Below the pieces are notes generated by a model. It saw nothing but the letters and a program-made list of their open reading frames with translations. It made no database searches and was not told the DNA's origin. From positions 1 to 41,370 of the forward strand of contig JADZCI010000123.1 of assembly GCA_020851655.1 (NCBI GenBank): DNA of 41,370 nucleotides, in the 5' to 3' direction. The translations under genes were made by a program, and so were the position numbers. Below are positions 24,587 to 33,054 of this stretch, piece after piece (positions within the stretch are counted from its first letter, which is position 1; every line of letters begins with the position of its first letter). Source of the DNA: Bryobacterales bacterium. Lineage in GTDB: Bacteria > Acidobacteriota > Terriglobia > Bryobacterales > Bryobacteraceae.

Positions 24587-26782
24587 CTACTTGAGACGGT
24601 ACAACCGCGCGTCATCCACCTGTCCGGCGCGCTCGAATCCCCACAGTCCCGCTTCGCGCTCGTAGTCGTCGTACCCATAGTCGCCGCTTGTCGTCAGCAA
24701 GTGTGTGACGCCGGCGCGCTTCAGTTCCTCGGCCGCCATGCGTCGCAACCCCAGCACCGGCAGCAGATCGCTGATCGCGGCTTCGCCTCCCAGCCGTATC
24801 CACCGGCCGTCGCCTTTGTCCCCCTCCAGGCGCATCCGGACCGCCCATTGGTCGGTCGACTGCTCCAGCCTGACGCGAGTGACCTGCTCCGGCTTGCCGA
24901 AGTCGGCTTGGACCCACATGCCTGCCCGAATTCGCTCCCAGCTCTTCCAGCGCGTGATGGGCGAGTTGTCGAATGCCAGTTGGATATCCCAAGGAAAGGG
25001 CGAAGCCGTGAGCCGCCACTCCGGCGCGCGCGGCAGTTCGCGCTCTCCGGAGTAAACCCGAAGCTCGTGGATGCTCCAGACGTCCTTGGAGCCGGAACCC
25101 GTTTGCACAACACGGATCCGCCTCAGCGCCGTCGCGGGGATGTTGAAATCGTGCTTCCGGTTCGGCTGCCAGTCCGTAATAAATGCCATCCAGAGCGCGT
25201 CGCGCAGCCGCTCTCCCTCCGCGCTCTGAAAACTGGTCCGCACTTCACGCGTGGTGTATGACTCGGAAAACGGGGTTAGCGTATAGATCACCGCGCCGGG
25301 CTTGGTCGCCTGCTCCACCATCCGCGCCATGCGGTAGGACGGAAAGCGGCGGCCCAGCCAGGAGTCCTCGCTCTCGATGCGCAGCGCCTGCTTCAAGGGA
25401 ATCCATGCAATCCGCCATGCCTGAGGATCGCTGTAGAACGGAACGGCGGGAGGCGCCGATGCCACCGCGTGCGCCACGGTCAGCGAGATCAGCAGCCATC
25501 GCCAGCGCATCAACGCGATGCCCATCGCCAGCGCGGCAAACGGCAGCGCCGGAATCAGAAACCGCGTTCCGATGTTCATCGGATACGGCAGCAGAAAGAC
25601 CAGCGCGGCGCCGAGCACCGTCCGGCCCGCGGGCTCGCGCCACGCCAGCAGGGCGATCGGCGCCAGCAGAAATACCGGCCCCAGCAGCCCGCACGCCAGC
25701 TTGCCCCGCACCGCTGCCTCGATTGGGATGGACCACGGGTTCTCGATCCCGTAATGGCGCATGTATTCCGAGTAGTCCTGCTCAAACGAGACATGCACAA
25801 ACGGGTTGGGGAACCACTGGTTGAACAGCGGCGAGACCGGATTGTGCAGCCAGGCCGCATTGCGCAGCACCCAGGGCAGCATCATTACCAGCGCGCAGAG
25901 CGCCACCACAGCCAGCGGCTTCACCCAGGATTCGCGCCGCCGCCGCAGATCGCTGAAGACTATCCAACCCGCCCACGGAACCGCCAGAAACGCGGTGTAC
26001 TTCATCGCATAACCGAACCCGGCCGCCAGCCCGATGAGCGGCAGCAGAGCCGGGTCTCGCGACGACCGCCAAATCTCCAGCACGTAGAACAAGGCGAATA
26101 TTCCGGCGGCCAACGCCACGTCGATGTAGGCGCTGCTGCCGTCCATGCCCACCACCGGGCTGCAAAAGAACAACAGCGCTCCGGCCGCGGCCGCGTTTTC
26201 CAAGCCGCGCCGCCGCCCCCAGCACACCACCAGCAGCGGCAGCGCCAGCAGAAACGCGCAATGAACCAGCGCCGCCGCCGAGTGCCGCCCGAACGCGTAC
26301 GCCATCAGAAACAACATCTCCACTCCCATGGAGAGGTTGGCGTACATCTGCGTGAAAATGGGAATCATCGCGTGGGCGCGATAATACGTGCCCACAACGC
26401 CCAGGTGATATCCGCTGCCGTCCGGACTCATCTCCGGCGCCATGGCCACGATAAAGTAACAAACCGCGAATGGCACGTAGAGAAACCAGAACCAGCGCGG
26501 ATAAGGAGACCCTTTCGACGCGGGCCGCGCTCCCCAGCGCCAAGTGGCCGCCAGTAACCCCGCGCCCAGAATCCAGAAGGTGGCGTCGTACACCAGCCGC
26601 GCCATGGCGAGCAGGAAAATGGTGAGGCTCAGCAGCGGCGCTCCCAGCAGGAAGGCCAGCAGGTGGAACTCATCCCGCTGCAACGGAGTCCGCACGCGCC
26701 GCAATGCCAGGCGTCCGAAAGCCCAACATGCAAGCACCGTCAACACCGCGCCGAACAGGATCGAAACGGCTTTCGGAATCAC
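24587..26782 (-). CDS. GT-C-type membrane glycosyltransferase-like protein with discoidin-like C-terminus
   Basis: The protein is 731 residues. About the first 440 residues contain roughly ten to twelve hydrophobic helices of the GT-C (ArnT/PMT-like) type, which transfer sugars from lipid carriers on the periplasmic side. The loop MAPEMSPDGSGYHLG has acidic residues as in GT-C enzymes. The remaining 290 residues are soluble, with a beta-rich F5/8-type (discoidin-like) segment (about 525-645: RVVQTGSGSKDVWSIHELRV, DNSPITRWKSWE, VTRVRLEQS) that might bind carbohydrate. GTG start overlaps the lipoprotein stop by 4 nt (GTGA). Donor and acceptor are unknown. Confidence 0.78.
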   Translation of the reverse strand: MIPKAVSILFGAVLTVLACWAFGRLALRRVRTPLQRDEFHLLAFLLGAPLLSLTIFLLAMARLVYDATFWILGAGLLAATWRWGARPASKGSPYPRWFWFLYVPFAVCYFIVAMAPEMSPDGSGYHLGVVGTYYRAHAMIPIFTQMYANLSMGVEMLFLMAYAFGRHSAAALVHCAFLLALPLLVVCWGRRRGLENAAAAGALLFFCSPVVGMDGSSAYIDVALAAGIFALFYVLEIWRSSRDPALLPLIGLAAGFGYAMKYTAFLAVPWAGWIVFSDLRRRRESWVKPLAVVALCALVMMLPWVLRNAAWLHNPVSPLFNQWFPNPFVHVSFEQDYSEYMRHYGIENPWSIPIEAAVRGKLACGLLGPVFLLAPIALLAWREPAGRTVLGAALVFLLPYPMNIGTRFLIPALPFAALAMGIALMRWRWLLISLTVAHAVASAPPAVPFYSDPQAWRIAWIPLKQALRIESEDSWLGRRFPSYRMARMVEQATKPGAVIYTLTPFSESYTTREVRTSFQSAEGERLRDALWMAFITDWQPNRKHDFNIPATALRRIRVVQTGSGSKDVWSIHELRVYSGERELPRAPEWRLTASPFPWDIQLAFDNSPITRWKSWERIRAGMWVQADFGKPEQVTRVRLEQSTDQWAVRMRLEGDKGDGRWIRLGGEAAISDLLPVLGLRRMAAEELKRAGVTHLLTTSGDYGYDDYEREAGLWGFERAGQVDDARLYRLK

Positions 26783-27303
26783 TGCGCGAAACCGAGACGC
26801 GTAACGATAAAGCCCCGTTCAATCCCGTCCACCGGCGATTTCCACATCTTGTCGATTTCCAGCCGCACCACCACCGGCATCTCCGTGCCCAGCCAGTCTT
26901 CCGGCACAGGCTTCAGAAACCGGTGATCCCCAGGCTTGTCAATCGTGAGCCGGTCCAGCAAGCGTCCCTGCACGAAGAACTGAATCGTCACTGGTCCCGT
27001 CTGCTTCAGCGTCAGTTCCGGAACCGTCAGGTCCACCCTCAACTTCATGCCTTTCGTTTCCGGCAGCATGAACTGGAATGTGGGCTTTTGCAGCGTCCAG
27101 CGCCATAGCCCGGACTCCAGCGCCGGCACGACCTGCTCAACTACATGATCCATGGCGTCGGGCGAATCCATGGTGATGAAAGGCTTCAGCCGGCCTTTGG
27201 CCCATTCGTTGGCCGGTACTCGCTGAATCGGCGGCGCGTAGACGGTCTCGATCTTCGTACACCCCGCCAACAGCAACGGCAGGCAGACGAGCAACCGCTT
27301 CAC
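26779..27303 (-). CDS. Predicted lipoprotein, unknown function
   Basis: This lipoprotein has 174 residues. It starts at GTG 27303, which overlaps the nth stop codon (GTGA) and begins exactly at a lipoprotein signal (KRLLVCLPLLLAGC, lipidated Cys15). The mature part is beta-rich, with FQFMLPETKGMKLRVDLTVP, GPVTIQFFVQGRLLDRLTID and PVVVRLEIDKMWKSP. This pattern resembles the hydrogen-bonded sandwich domains often attached to or encoded beside GT-C proteins. The frame upstream of 27303 lies inside nth and is not lipoprotein-like. It sits between nth and the GT-C gene with 4-nt overlaps on both sides, so it probably works with the GT-C protein at the membrane. Confidence 0.75.
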   Translation of the reverse strand: MKRLLVCLPLLLAGCTKIETVYAPPIQRVPANEWAKGRLKPFITMDSPDAMDHVVEQVVPALESGLWRWTLQKPTFQFMLPETKGMKLRVDLTVPELTLKQTGPVTIQFFVQGRLLDRLTIDKPGDHRFLKPVPEDWLGTEMPVVVRLEIDKMWKSPVDGIERGFIVTRLGFAQ

Positions 27304-27971
27304 GCTGTAACCTTGTCCTTGGCGTAACAAATCGGATTCAACCCGCACACCAGGCACTTGGGCTTTCGCGCAATGCAAATCTGCCGGCCGAAATGGATCA
27401 CCTGGTGAGCGAACAGGATCCACCGCTCTTGCGGGATGGTCTTCATCAGGTCCTGCTCGATCTTCACCGGATTCGTTTCTTTCGTCAGGTCCAGGCGGTA
27501 TGCGACTCGCGAGACATGCGTATCGACCACCACTCCCGATGGAATGCCGAACGCTGTCCCGAGCACGACATTGGCGGTCTTTCGCGCCGCGCCGGGCACC
27601 GTGAGCAGGTCATCCATGTTGGCCGGAACCTGTCCCCGGAAATCCTTCAGCAGTTTCTTGGCGGCGCCGTTGATCGATTTCGCCTTGTTGTTGAAGAAGC
27701 CCGTCGAGCGGATGTCTTGCGCCAGTTCTTCTTGCTTCACCGCCGCAAAATCCCGCATCGTCGGATATTTCCTAAACAACCCCGGCGTGACCTGGTTGAC
27801 TCGCTCGTCCGTACACTGCGCCGACAGAATCGTCGCAACCAGCAACTGCCAGGCGTCCTTGTGGTGCAGCGCGCACGTCACATCCGGAAATTTCTCGTCG
27901 AGATATTGAAGAATTTTCCCGGCCCGCTGGCGGCGCTCCGCGGCGGTTTTGGGGCGCTTGACTGGACTCAT
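27300..27971 (-). CDS. nth: Endonuclease III (Nth), base-excision DNA glycosylase/AP lyase
   Basis: This 223-residue enzyme removes oxidised pyrimidines and cuts the resulting abasic site. The helix-hairpin-helix is LTVPGAARKTANVVL, with the catalytic Lys131 and the catalytic Asp150 in VVDTHVSR. The C-terminal [4Fe-4S] cluster has Cys199, 206, 209 and 215 in the canonical C-x6-C-x2-C-x5-C spacing. VPGAARK replaces the more common VPGVGRK. It is the first gene of a four-gene operon with an envelope lipoprotein, a GT-C protein and a sugar kinase. It starts only 26 nt from the divergent gene at 27998, so its promoter must overlap that gene. Confidence 0.96.
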   Translation of the reverse strand: MSPVKRPKTAAERRQRAGKILQYLDEKFPDVTCALHHKDAWQLLVATILSAQCTDERVNQVTPGLFRKYPTMRDFAAVKQEELAQDIRSTGFFNNKAKSINGAAKKLLKDFRGQVPANMDDLLTVPGAARKTANVVLGTAFGIPSGVVVDTHVSRVAYRLDLTKETNPVKIEQDLMKTIPQERWILFAHQVIHFGRQICIARKPKCLVCGLNPICYAKDKVTA

Positions 27972-27997
27972 GGGCGAGTAACGGTGAGTGAACTAAC

Positions 27998-29560
27998 ATG
28001 GTAGCATTGCCCTCCGAAATCGAAGTCCGGGACACCTCGCGCGCGATTCGGAGCGGCGGCCTGTTTCTGCTTGCCGGCGCCATCACCTTCGCATTCGGCG
28101 GCGGTTATCCGTTCCAGCTTGACGATCACTCGCTCTTCCTCGACCCCGGGTTGCAGACGGTCTCCGGATGGCTCGACGTCTTTCGCCTCACGACAACCCG
28201 TCCGCTTACCTGGCTCACCTTCTGGCTCAACTTCCGTTTTTCGGATGCGCCGTACACTTTCCACGCCGTCAACCTGGCGCTTCACCTCGCGTCCACCTTT
28301 ATGGCCTGGCGGGTGCTGTCGCGCATGGTTTCAAGCCCGGCCGCATTTCTCGCAACCGTCATCTTCGCGCTCCATCCGTTGCAGGTTGAACCAGTAATCT
28401 ACATATTTGAGCGCGCCACGCTGCTGGCGGCGCTCTTCTGCTGGTTGTCTCTCGATTCCTGGACCTCCGGCAAGGAGTGGCGCGCGGTTGGATGGTTTGC
28501 CCTCGCACTGCTGTCGAAAGAAGAAGCCGTCGCCTTTCCTCTCTTCGTCGCCTGGCTGGCTTGGTGGCGCGACAGGACGCTCTCGCACGTGCCGTCCCTG
28601 GTTGCCATGCTCGCGCTTTCGCTCGCCGCCGGAGCACGCGTGCTGTGGGCGGGCGCTTCCGTTCCAGGGTCGGGAGTGGGCCCGCATGCCGGCGTCACTC
28701 CGTTCGAGTACTTCCTGGCTCAGGGAATCGCCATCCCGCGATATTTTCGCGAGTTTCTCTTGCCCTACGGGTTGACGATCGAGTCGCCGCTGAGCGTGCC
28801 GCCGGTCTGGCTGGGACTTGCCGGCTGGGCCGCCGTCATCGCCGTGGCGTGGCGCTCAACACGCCTGACCGGACCTTGGGTTCCGGCGGGATTGCTGCTG
28901 CTTCTGCCGGGTTCGTCCGTGTTTGCCGCCTCCGATTTGAGCGCGGACCGGCGCATGTATTTCCCGCTGGCGGCATTCGCAGTGGCTGCCGCCCTCGCCG
29001 CGGAACACTTCAAACTCCGTCTCGGCCGCACCGCCGCGGTAACCGGAGTCGTGCTTGCCGTGCTCAGCATGACGGCCGCAACCCCCTGGCGGGACGAGGA
29101 AGCGCTCTGGCGGCGCGCCCACTCCCTGGCGCCCAACAAAATCAGGCCACTGCGCCAACTGGCTCGTTTGCGGCCGCCACAGGAAGCGCTGAGCCTGCTC
29201 CAGCAAGCCCGCCGGTTGGCGCCGCAGAACGCCGACGTCGCCGCCGATCTCGGGCGCACTTACCTGCGCCTCAACCGCCCGGACGAAGCCTTGCCCGAAT
29301 TCGGCCGCGCGCTCGCGCTCAACCCGAACGATCCCATGGCCCTCAACAATCGCGGCGCCGCACTGCTGGCGTTAGGACAGCGCGATGCGGCGATTCGTGA
29401 TTTCGAAAGCGCGCTGAAAGCCGATCCCTGCCTCTGGGACGCCCACTGGAACCTCAAGCAGGCTTATGCCCCAAGACCGGATTCGAAGTCCTGCCGCTGG
29501 ACGCCCGAACAACAGCGCCTTATTTCGCCGGGGTCGTTATCTCGAACGAGCCAACCTTGA
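27998..29560 (+). CDS. Membrane GT-C/TMTC-like protein with TPR repeats
   Basis: This 520-residue protein starts with about nine to ten membrane helices (about 20-370). A first-loop acidic motif FQLDDHSLFLDP and a LLSKEEAVAFP segment are typical of TMTC/ArnT-like GT-C glycosyltransferases. The C-terminus carries about three TPR units (about 390-500: ALSLLQQARRLAPQNADVA, EALPEFGRALALNPNDP, AAIRDFESALKADP). The ribosome binding site GGTGAG lies 9 nt before ATG. The gene ends 41 nt inside the convergent zinc-ribbon gene. It probably glycosylates exported proteins or lipids, with the TPR part binding the acceptor; this is inferred from fold only. Confidence 0.78.
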   Translation: MVALPSEIEVRDTSRAIRSGGLFLLAGAITFAFGGGYPFQLDDHSLFLDPGLQTVSGWLDVFRLTTTRPLTWLTFWLNFRFSDAPYTFHAVNLALHLASTFMAWRVLSRMVSSPAAFLATVIFALHPLQVEPVIYIFERATLLAALFCWLSLDSWTSGKEWRAVGWFALALLSKEEAVAFPLFVAWLAWWRDRTLSHVPSLVAMLALSLAAGARVLWAGASVPGSGVGPHAGVTPFEYFLAQGIAIPRYFREFLLPYGLTIESPLSVPPVWLGLAGWAAVIAVAWRSTRLTGPWVPAGLLLLLPGSSVFAASDLSADRRMYFPLAAFAVAAALAAEHFKLRLGRTAAVTGVVLAVLSMTAATPWRDEEALWRRAHSLAPNKIRPLRQLARLRPPQEALSLLQQARRLAPQNADVAADLGRTYLRLNRPDEALPEFGRALALNPNDPMALNNRGAALLALGQRDAAIRDFESALKADPCLWDAHWNLKQAYAPRPDSKSCRWTPEQQRLISPGSLSRTSQP

Positions 29561-30329
29561 CAAACTGCCAGTCCGGCATCTCGTAGGCCTTCAACTTGGT
29601 TTGCACAGGCGCCGAAACCTCTTTGCTCTCCCAGGGTCCGAGACTCGGAACTTTCACCGTCGCCGTGGTCAGCGGCGGATCACCGGGGTTTGCGTTGGTC
29701 GTCGTGATATTGATCGTCAGGTCCAGGTCATCCAGTTCGCCGCTGGAGTGGTTGATCACCAGAAACCGCACGTTGTTCTTGCCGCGATCTTCAGTGAATC
29801 TCAAGCCGGCGACTTCCAGAAACTTGGCGTACGGATGCGTGGAACCGCCTGCCGCCGCGCCCGTCTCCGCTCCAGCCTTCGCCGCCGGAGCCGCGCTGGT
29901 CGAACCGTTCGACAGCACCTTGGTGTACAAAAGATAGCCTACGACCAGGACTCCGCCCATCACCACCAGTGCCATGAGCCATCCAGGAAGCCCGCGCCGG
30001 GGGCTCGAATACGGGTCCTGAATCGTGTGGACCTGCTGTTGTGGAGGATATTGCGGAGGCTGCGGCGCGTATTGCGGCTGCCCCTGGTATTGCGGCTGCG
30101 GCGGCGGATACGCCGGCGGCGGCGCCTGCGAATACTGCGGCGGCGGTTGCGGCTGATAGTACTGCGGCGGCGCCTGCTGCGGAGGCGCTGCCGGCGGCGG
30201 TGGCGGTGGCGGATACGGCGCCGTCATCTGCGGAGCTTGGGGAGACTGCGCCGGGGGAGTGCAATTCGGACACTCCGAGTAGGATGGCGGCACTTCACGT
30301 CCGCATTTGGGGCAAATCCAGGTGAACAT
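29520..30329 (-). CDS. Zinc-ribbon, Pro/Gln/Tyr-rich single-pass membrane protein
   Basis: This 269-residue protein has four parts. An N-terminal zinc ribbon (Cys6, Cys9, Cys20, Cys23) is followed by a low-complexity stretch of Pro, Gln and Tyr (about 25-105, with repeated PPQY/QPQY words). One transmembrane helix (116-136) leads to a beta-rich extracytoplasmic domain (about 160-269: NNVRFLVINHSSGELDDLDL, then VKVPSLGPWESKEVSAPV). The last part resembles domains with FxxE-type or DUF-like beta folds but I cannot name it. The ribbon and Pro-rich segment would be cytoplasmic. It could be a membrane sensor or scaffold; no enzyme motif is present. Confidence 0.75.
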   Translation of the reverse strand: MFTWICPKCGREVPPSYSECPNCTPPAQSPQAPQMTAPYPPPPPPPAAPPQQAPPQYYQPQPPPQYSQAPPPAYPPPQPQYQGQPQYAPQPPQYPPQQQVHTIQDPYSSPRRGLPGWLMALVVMGGVLVVGYLLYTKVLSNGSTSAAPAAKAGAETGAAAGGSTHPYAKFLEVAGLRFTEDRGKNNVRFLVINHSSGELDDLDLTINITTTNANPGDPPLTTATVKVPSLGPWESKEVSAPVQTKLKAYEMPDWQFVKVGSFEITTPAK

Positions 30330-30390
30330 CGCGTCTGTAACTACTTACTCTACCCCAGACGCTTCGCCCGCCCGCTCCGTTGCACTGGTC

Positions 30391-31638
30391 TCAGAGCCGC
30401 CGGTGGATAAAGTAGAGGCCGTTTTGGTTGGCGCCCAGGTTCACAGAACCCCTTTGGATGACCGGCATTTCAAGCAGCCCCGTCACTTCGCCAGCCTCGG
30501 CGCGCGCGTCGTTGTGAATGAAATAGCCGCCTGGACGGATCATGGCTTGAATGTTCGCCAGCGCCAGCGAAAGCTCCTTCTCGCGGAAATATCGCAGCAC
30601 GTCGAACGCGATCACCAGGTCGTAACCCGGCGACGGAACCAGCCGCTCGGTCACGATGTCCAGCTTTTCTCCCGTCACCCTCTTGGCGACGCCAGGACGC
30701 ACGGAGATGGTTCGCTTGTAGGCGTCGGACGAAACGATGCCGACCGCGCGCCCCGACGTCTCAAACCAGCTATTAAAGGCATTGGAGGCCGGCTCGACGG
30801 GAAGCGTCAGCTTCGGAGCCGCGCTGCGCTTGAACTCTTCGAGAAAATGCAGCACCCGCGCGTTAATGTCGAAACAGTGGATGTTCAGGAAAGGTTCTTC
30901 CGCGAGGTCCGAAGCAAGCAGCGCGTCGGCAGCCAGGTAAGGCTCGTAGCTCTGCGGCGGAATGTCGTCGTGCAGGTTGCCCGGAGGTGCAAAGTCGTGC
31001 CCGGGGCCGACGATCAGCACCTTTTCAACCTGCACCTTGGGATCGAGCCGCCGCAAGGACACCGCGGCGCCCGAGATGGCAAACGACGAGGCCAGTGTCG
31101 TGTCGCTCAGCAGGCTTCGCCCGGGGTAGGATGAAGTGCCGTTCTTGTCCGCCCGGCTCAGATGGTTGAGCGTCTCGTGCAAATAGAGTTCGAGCGTGGC
31201 CACTGTCAGTTGCTCCCGCGTCAGGTGCGTTTGCCAGTAGGTCAATCGCTGCCGTTCGGCGGGCTTTTCCATCGCCGCCAGAAAATCGCGGATGCGCGCG
31301 CGAACAAACACGGTCGGCTTGTAGTCCTGCGCCGCGGTTTGCCGCGCCAGGGTGAGCGGATCGATCGCCGCGCGGCTCGTGAATGCGTCCGATTGCAGCA
31401 GAAAGTACACCAGGGTCTCGTGCTCTCCCGCCTCCAGCCTCGACGCCATATTGGTCCGGGCATGGTCCAGCAACGCCCCAAACTCAAAATCGTTCGCCGC
31501 CAGCCGGGGCCGGAGCCCTTCGCAGAGATCGTTGAGACGCACCGCTCTCGGCGACGGATCGACGAGGGCGAGAAACAACGCTGCGGCTGCCAATGGAAGT
31601 CCGAATGCCAACGCTTTCAGCGTACCGCTTCCCGCCAC
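30391..31638 (-). CDS. Membrane-anchored methyltransferase-like protein
   Basis: This 415-residue protein has a GTG start (31638) and an N-terminal hydrophobic segment (about 8-26, LKALAFGLPLAAAALFLALV) that could be a signal peptide or anchor. A helical region of about 170 residues follows. The C-terminal half has Rossmann-like methyltransferase features: KVLIVGPGHDFAPP in place of motif I, NIHCFDINARVLHFLEEF, YDLVIAFDVLRYF and MIRPGGYFIHND. The motif I glycines are partly kept, so SAM binding is possible but not certain. The problem is location, because an exported protein would have no SAM; an inside-facing anchor would solve this. It is divergent from the aldehyde dehydrogenase gene with 27 nt between. 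Confidence 0.65.
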   Translation of the reverse strand: MAGSGTLKALAFGLPLAAAALFLALVDPSPRAVRLNDLCEGLRPRLAANDFEFGALLDHARTNMASRLEAGEHETLVYFLLQSDAFTSRAAIDPLTLARQTAAQDYKPTVFVRARIRDFLAAMEKPAERQRLTYWQTHLTREQLTVATLELYLHETLNHLSRADKNGTSSYPGRSLLSDTTLASSFAISGAAVSLRRLDPKVQVEKVLIVGPGHDFAPPGNLHDDIPPQSYEPYLAADALLASDLAEEPFLNIHCFDINARVLHFLEEFKRSAAPKLTLPVEPASNAFNSWFETSGRAVGIVSSDAYKRTISVRPGVAKRVTGEKLDIVTERLVPSPGYDLVIAFDVLRYFREKELSLALANIQAMIRPGGYFIHNDARAEAGEVTGLLEMPVIQRGSVNLGANQNGLYFIHRRL

Positions 31639-31665
31639 GCTCGGATAGATTAATAGCAGAGATCG

Positions 31666-33054
31666 ATGAACGAATTCGTCAACCTCAAGACAGCCTCCTC
31701 ATCCGGAAGCGCTCCCGGATTGCGCGAACGGCGTGAGGCGCTCAAGCGCCTCCACGAGGTAATTCAAGTCCACCGCGACGAAATGGCCCAGCGTGTCGCG
31801 GAAGATTTCGGCCGCCGCGCCACCGAAGAAACGCTTCTCCTCGAAGTCTTCCCCATCCTCAACGGCATCCGCCATGCCATCGCCCACATGGAAGCGTGGA
31901 TGCGGCCTCGCGGCGTCGCCGTAAGCTGGCTCTTCAAACCCGCCAGCGCTCAGATCGTGTATCAGCCGCTGGGCGTCGTCGGCATCGTCTCGGCCTGGAA
32001 CTATCCGTTCTGGCTGACTTTCCTGCCGCTCGTCGACGCACTGGCTGCCGGCAACCGCGTCCTGATCAAGCCTTCCGAGATCGCGCCGCGCTCCGCCGAT
32101 CTGACCGGCGCCATCATTCGCGAAACCTTTGACCCCGCGCACGTCAACGTCGTAACCGGAGGTCCCGAGGTTTCGAAGAAGTTCGTTTCGCTTCCCTTTG
32201 ACCACCTGCTGTTCACAGGCTCGACTCGCGTCGGCAAGGAGGTCATGAAAGCCGCTGCCGAGAACCTCACTCCCCTCACCCTCGAACTCGGCGGCAAGAG
32301 TCCCGCCATCGTACACGAGTCCTATTCGCTCAAAACCGCCGCGGAACGCATTTGGACCGGCAAGCTGTACAACGCCGGCCAGACCTGCCTTGCGCCCGAT
32401 TACGCCTTGATCCCCGAAGACAAGGTGGATGAGTTCGTCGACGTTTCCCGCGCCTGCGTCGCCAGGCTCTATCCGGCGCTGGCGGAAAACCCTGACTACA
32501 CCTCCATCGTCAACCAGCGGCATTACGAACGGCTGATGGGCCTGATCGCCGACGCCATGGCGCAGGGCGCCGAGTGCCTCGCATTTCACAACGAGGGCGA
32601 ATCGTTCGGCAACGGCTCGCATGTGATGCCGCCGGTCGCCGTCAAACGCGTCACCAGCGAAATGACTCTCATGCGGGAGGAGATTTTCGGGCCAGTCCTG
32701 CCGGTCGTGCCCTACCAGTCGCTCGATGATGCGATTGCCTATGTCAACTCCCGTCCGCGCCCGCTGGCCCTGTACTATTTCGACAATCACCGCAAACGCG
32801 TCAACCGCGTGCTCAACGAAACGGTCTCGGGAGGAGTCACCGTGAACGACGTCATCCTCCATGTCGCCCAGTCCGGACTGCCGTTTGGCGGCGTGGGCCC
32901 AAGCGGCATGGGACACTACCACGGTGAAGCCGGCTTCAGGCGCATGTCCAAAGAGAAAGGCGTTTTCCTCCAGGGCCGTATCGCGTCGACCGCCATGCTT
33001 CGCCCGCCTTACGGCAGGCTGGCGAGAGCCATGATGGGGTTTCTCCTCAAATGA
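31666..33054 (+). CDS. Aldehyde dehydrogenase, coniferyl-aldehyde type
   Basis: This 462-residue NAD(P)-dependent aldehyde dehydrogenase oxidises aldehydes to acids. The oxyanion Asn112 lies in WNYPFW, the general base Glu207 in LELGGKSPA and the catalytic Cys241 in NAGQTCLAPDY. The C-terminal segment FGGVGPSGMGHYHGEAGF is typical of the class-3-like/coniferyl aldehyde dehydrogenase branch. Such enzymes act on aromatic or fatty aldehydes, for example from lignin breakdown; the exact substrate is not certain. It overlaps the next gene by 4 nt (ATGA), so the two are translated together. A long open frame on the opposite strand is a codon-bias shadow. Confidence 0.92.
   Translation: MNEFVNLKTASSSGSAPGLRERREALKRLHEVIQVHRDEMAQRVAEDFGRRATEETLLLEVFPILNGIRHAIAHMEAWMRPRGVAVSWLFKPASAQIVYQPLGVVGIVSAWNYPFWLTFLPLVDALAAGNRVLIKPSEIAPRSADLTGAIIRETFDPAHVNVVTGGPEVSKKFVSLPFDHLLFTGSTRVGKEVMKAAAENLTPLTLELGGKSPAIVHESYSLKTAAERIWTGKLYNAGQTCLAPDYALIPEDKVDEFVDVSRACVARLYPALAENPDYTSIVNQRHYERLMGLIADAMAQGAECLAFHNEGESFGNGSHVMPPVAVKRVTSEMTLMREEIFGPVLPVVPYQSLDDAIAYVNSRPRPLALYYFDNHRKRVNRVLNETVSGGVTVNDVILHVAQSGLPFGGVGPSGMGHYHGEAGFRRMSKEKGVFLQGRIASTAMLRPPYGRLARAMMGFLLK

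Noticed and set aside
30013..30260. Tandem repeat DNA or CRISPR-like array
   Set aside because: The regular pattern is the coding sequence of the Pro/Gln/Tyr tract, not direct repeats with spacers.
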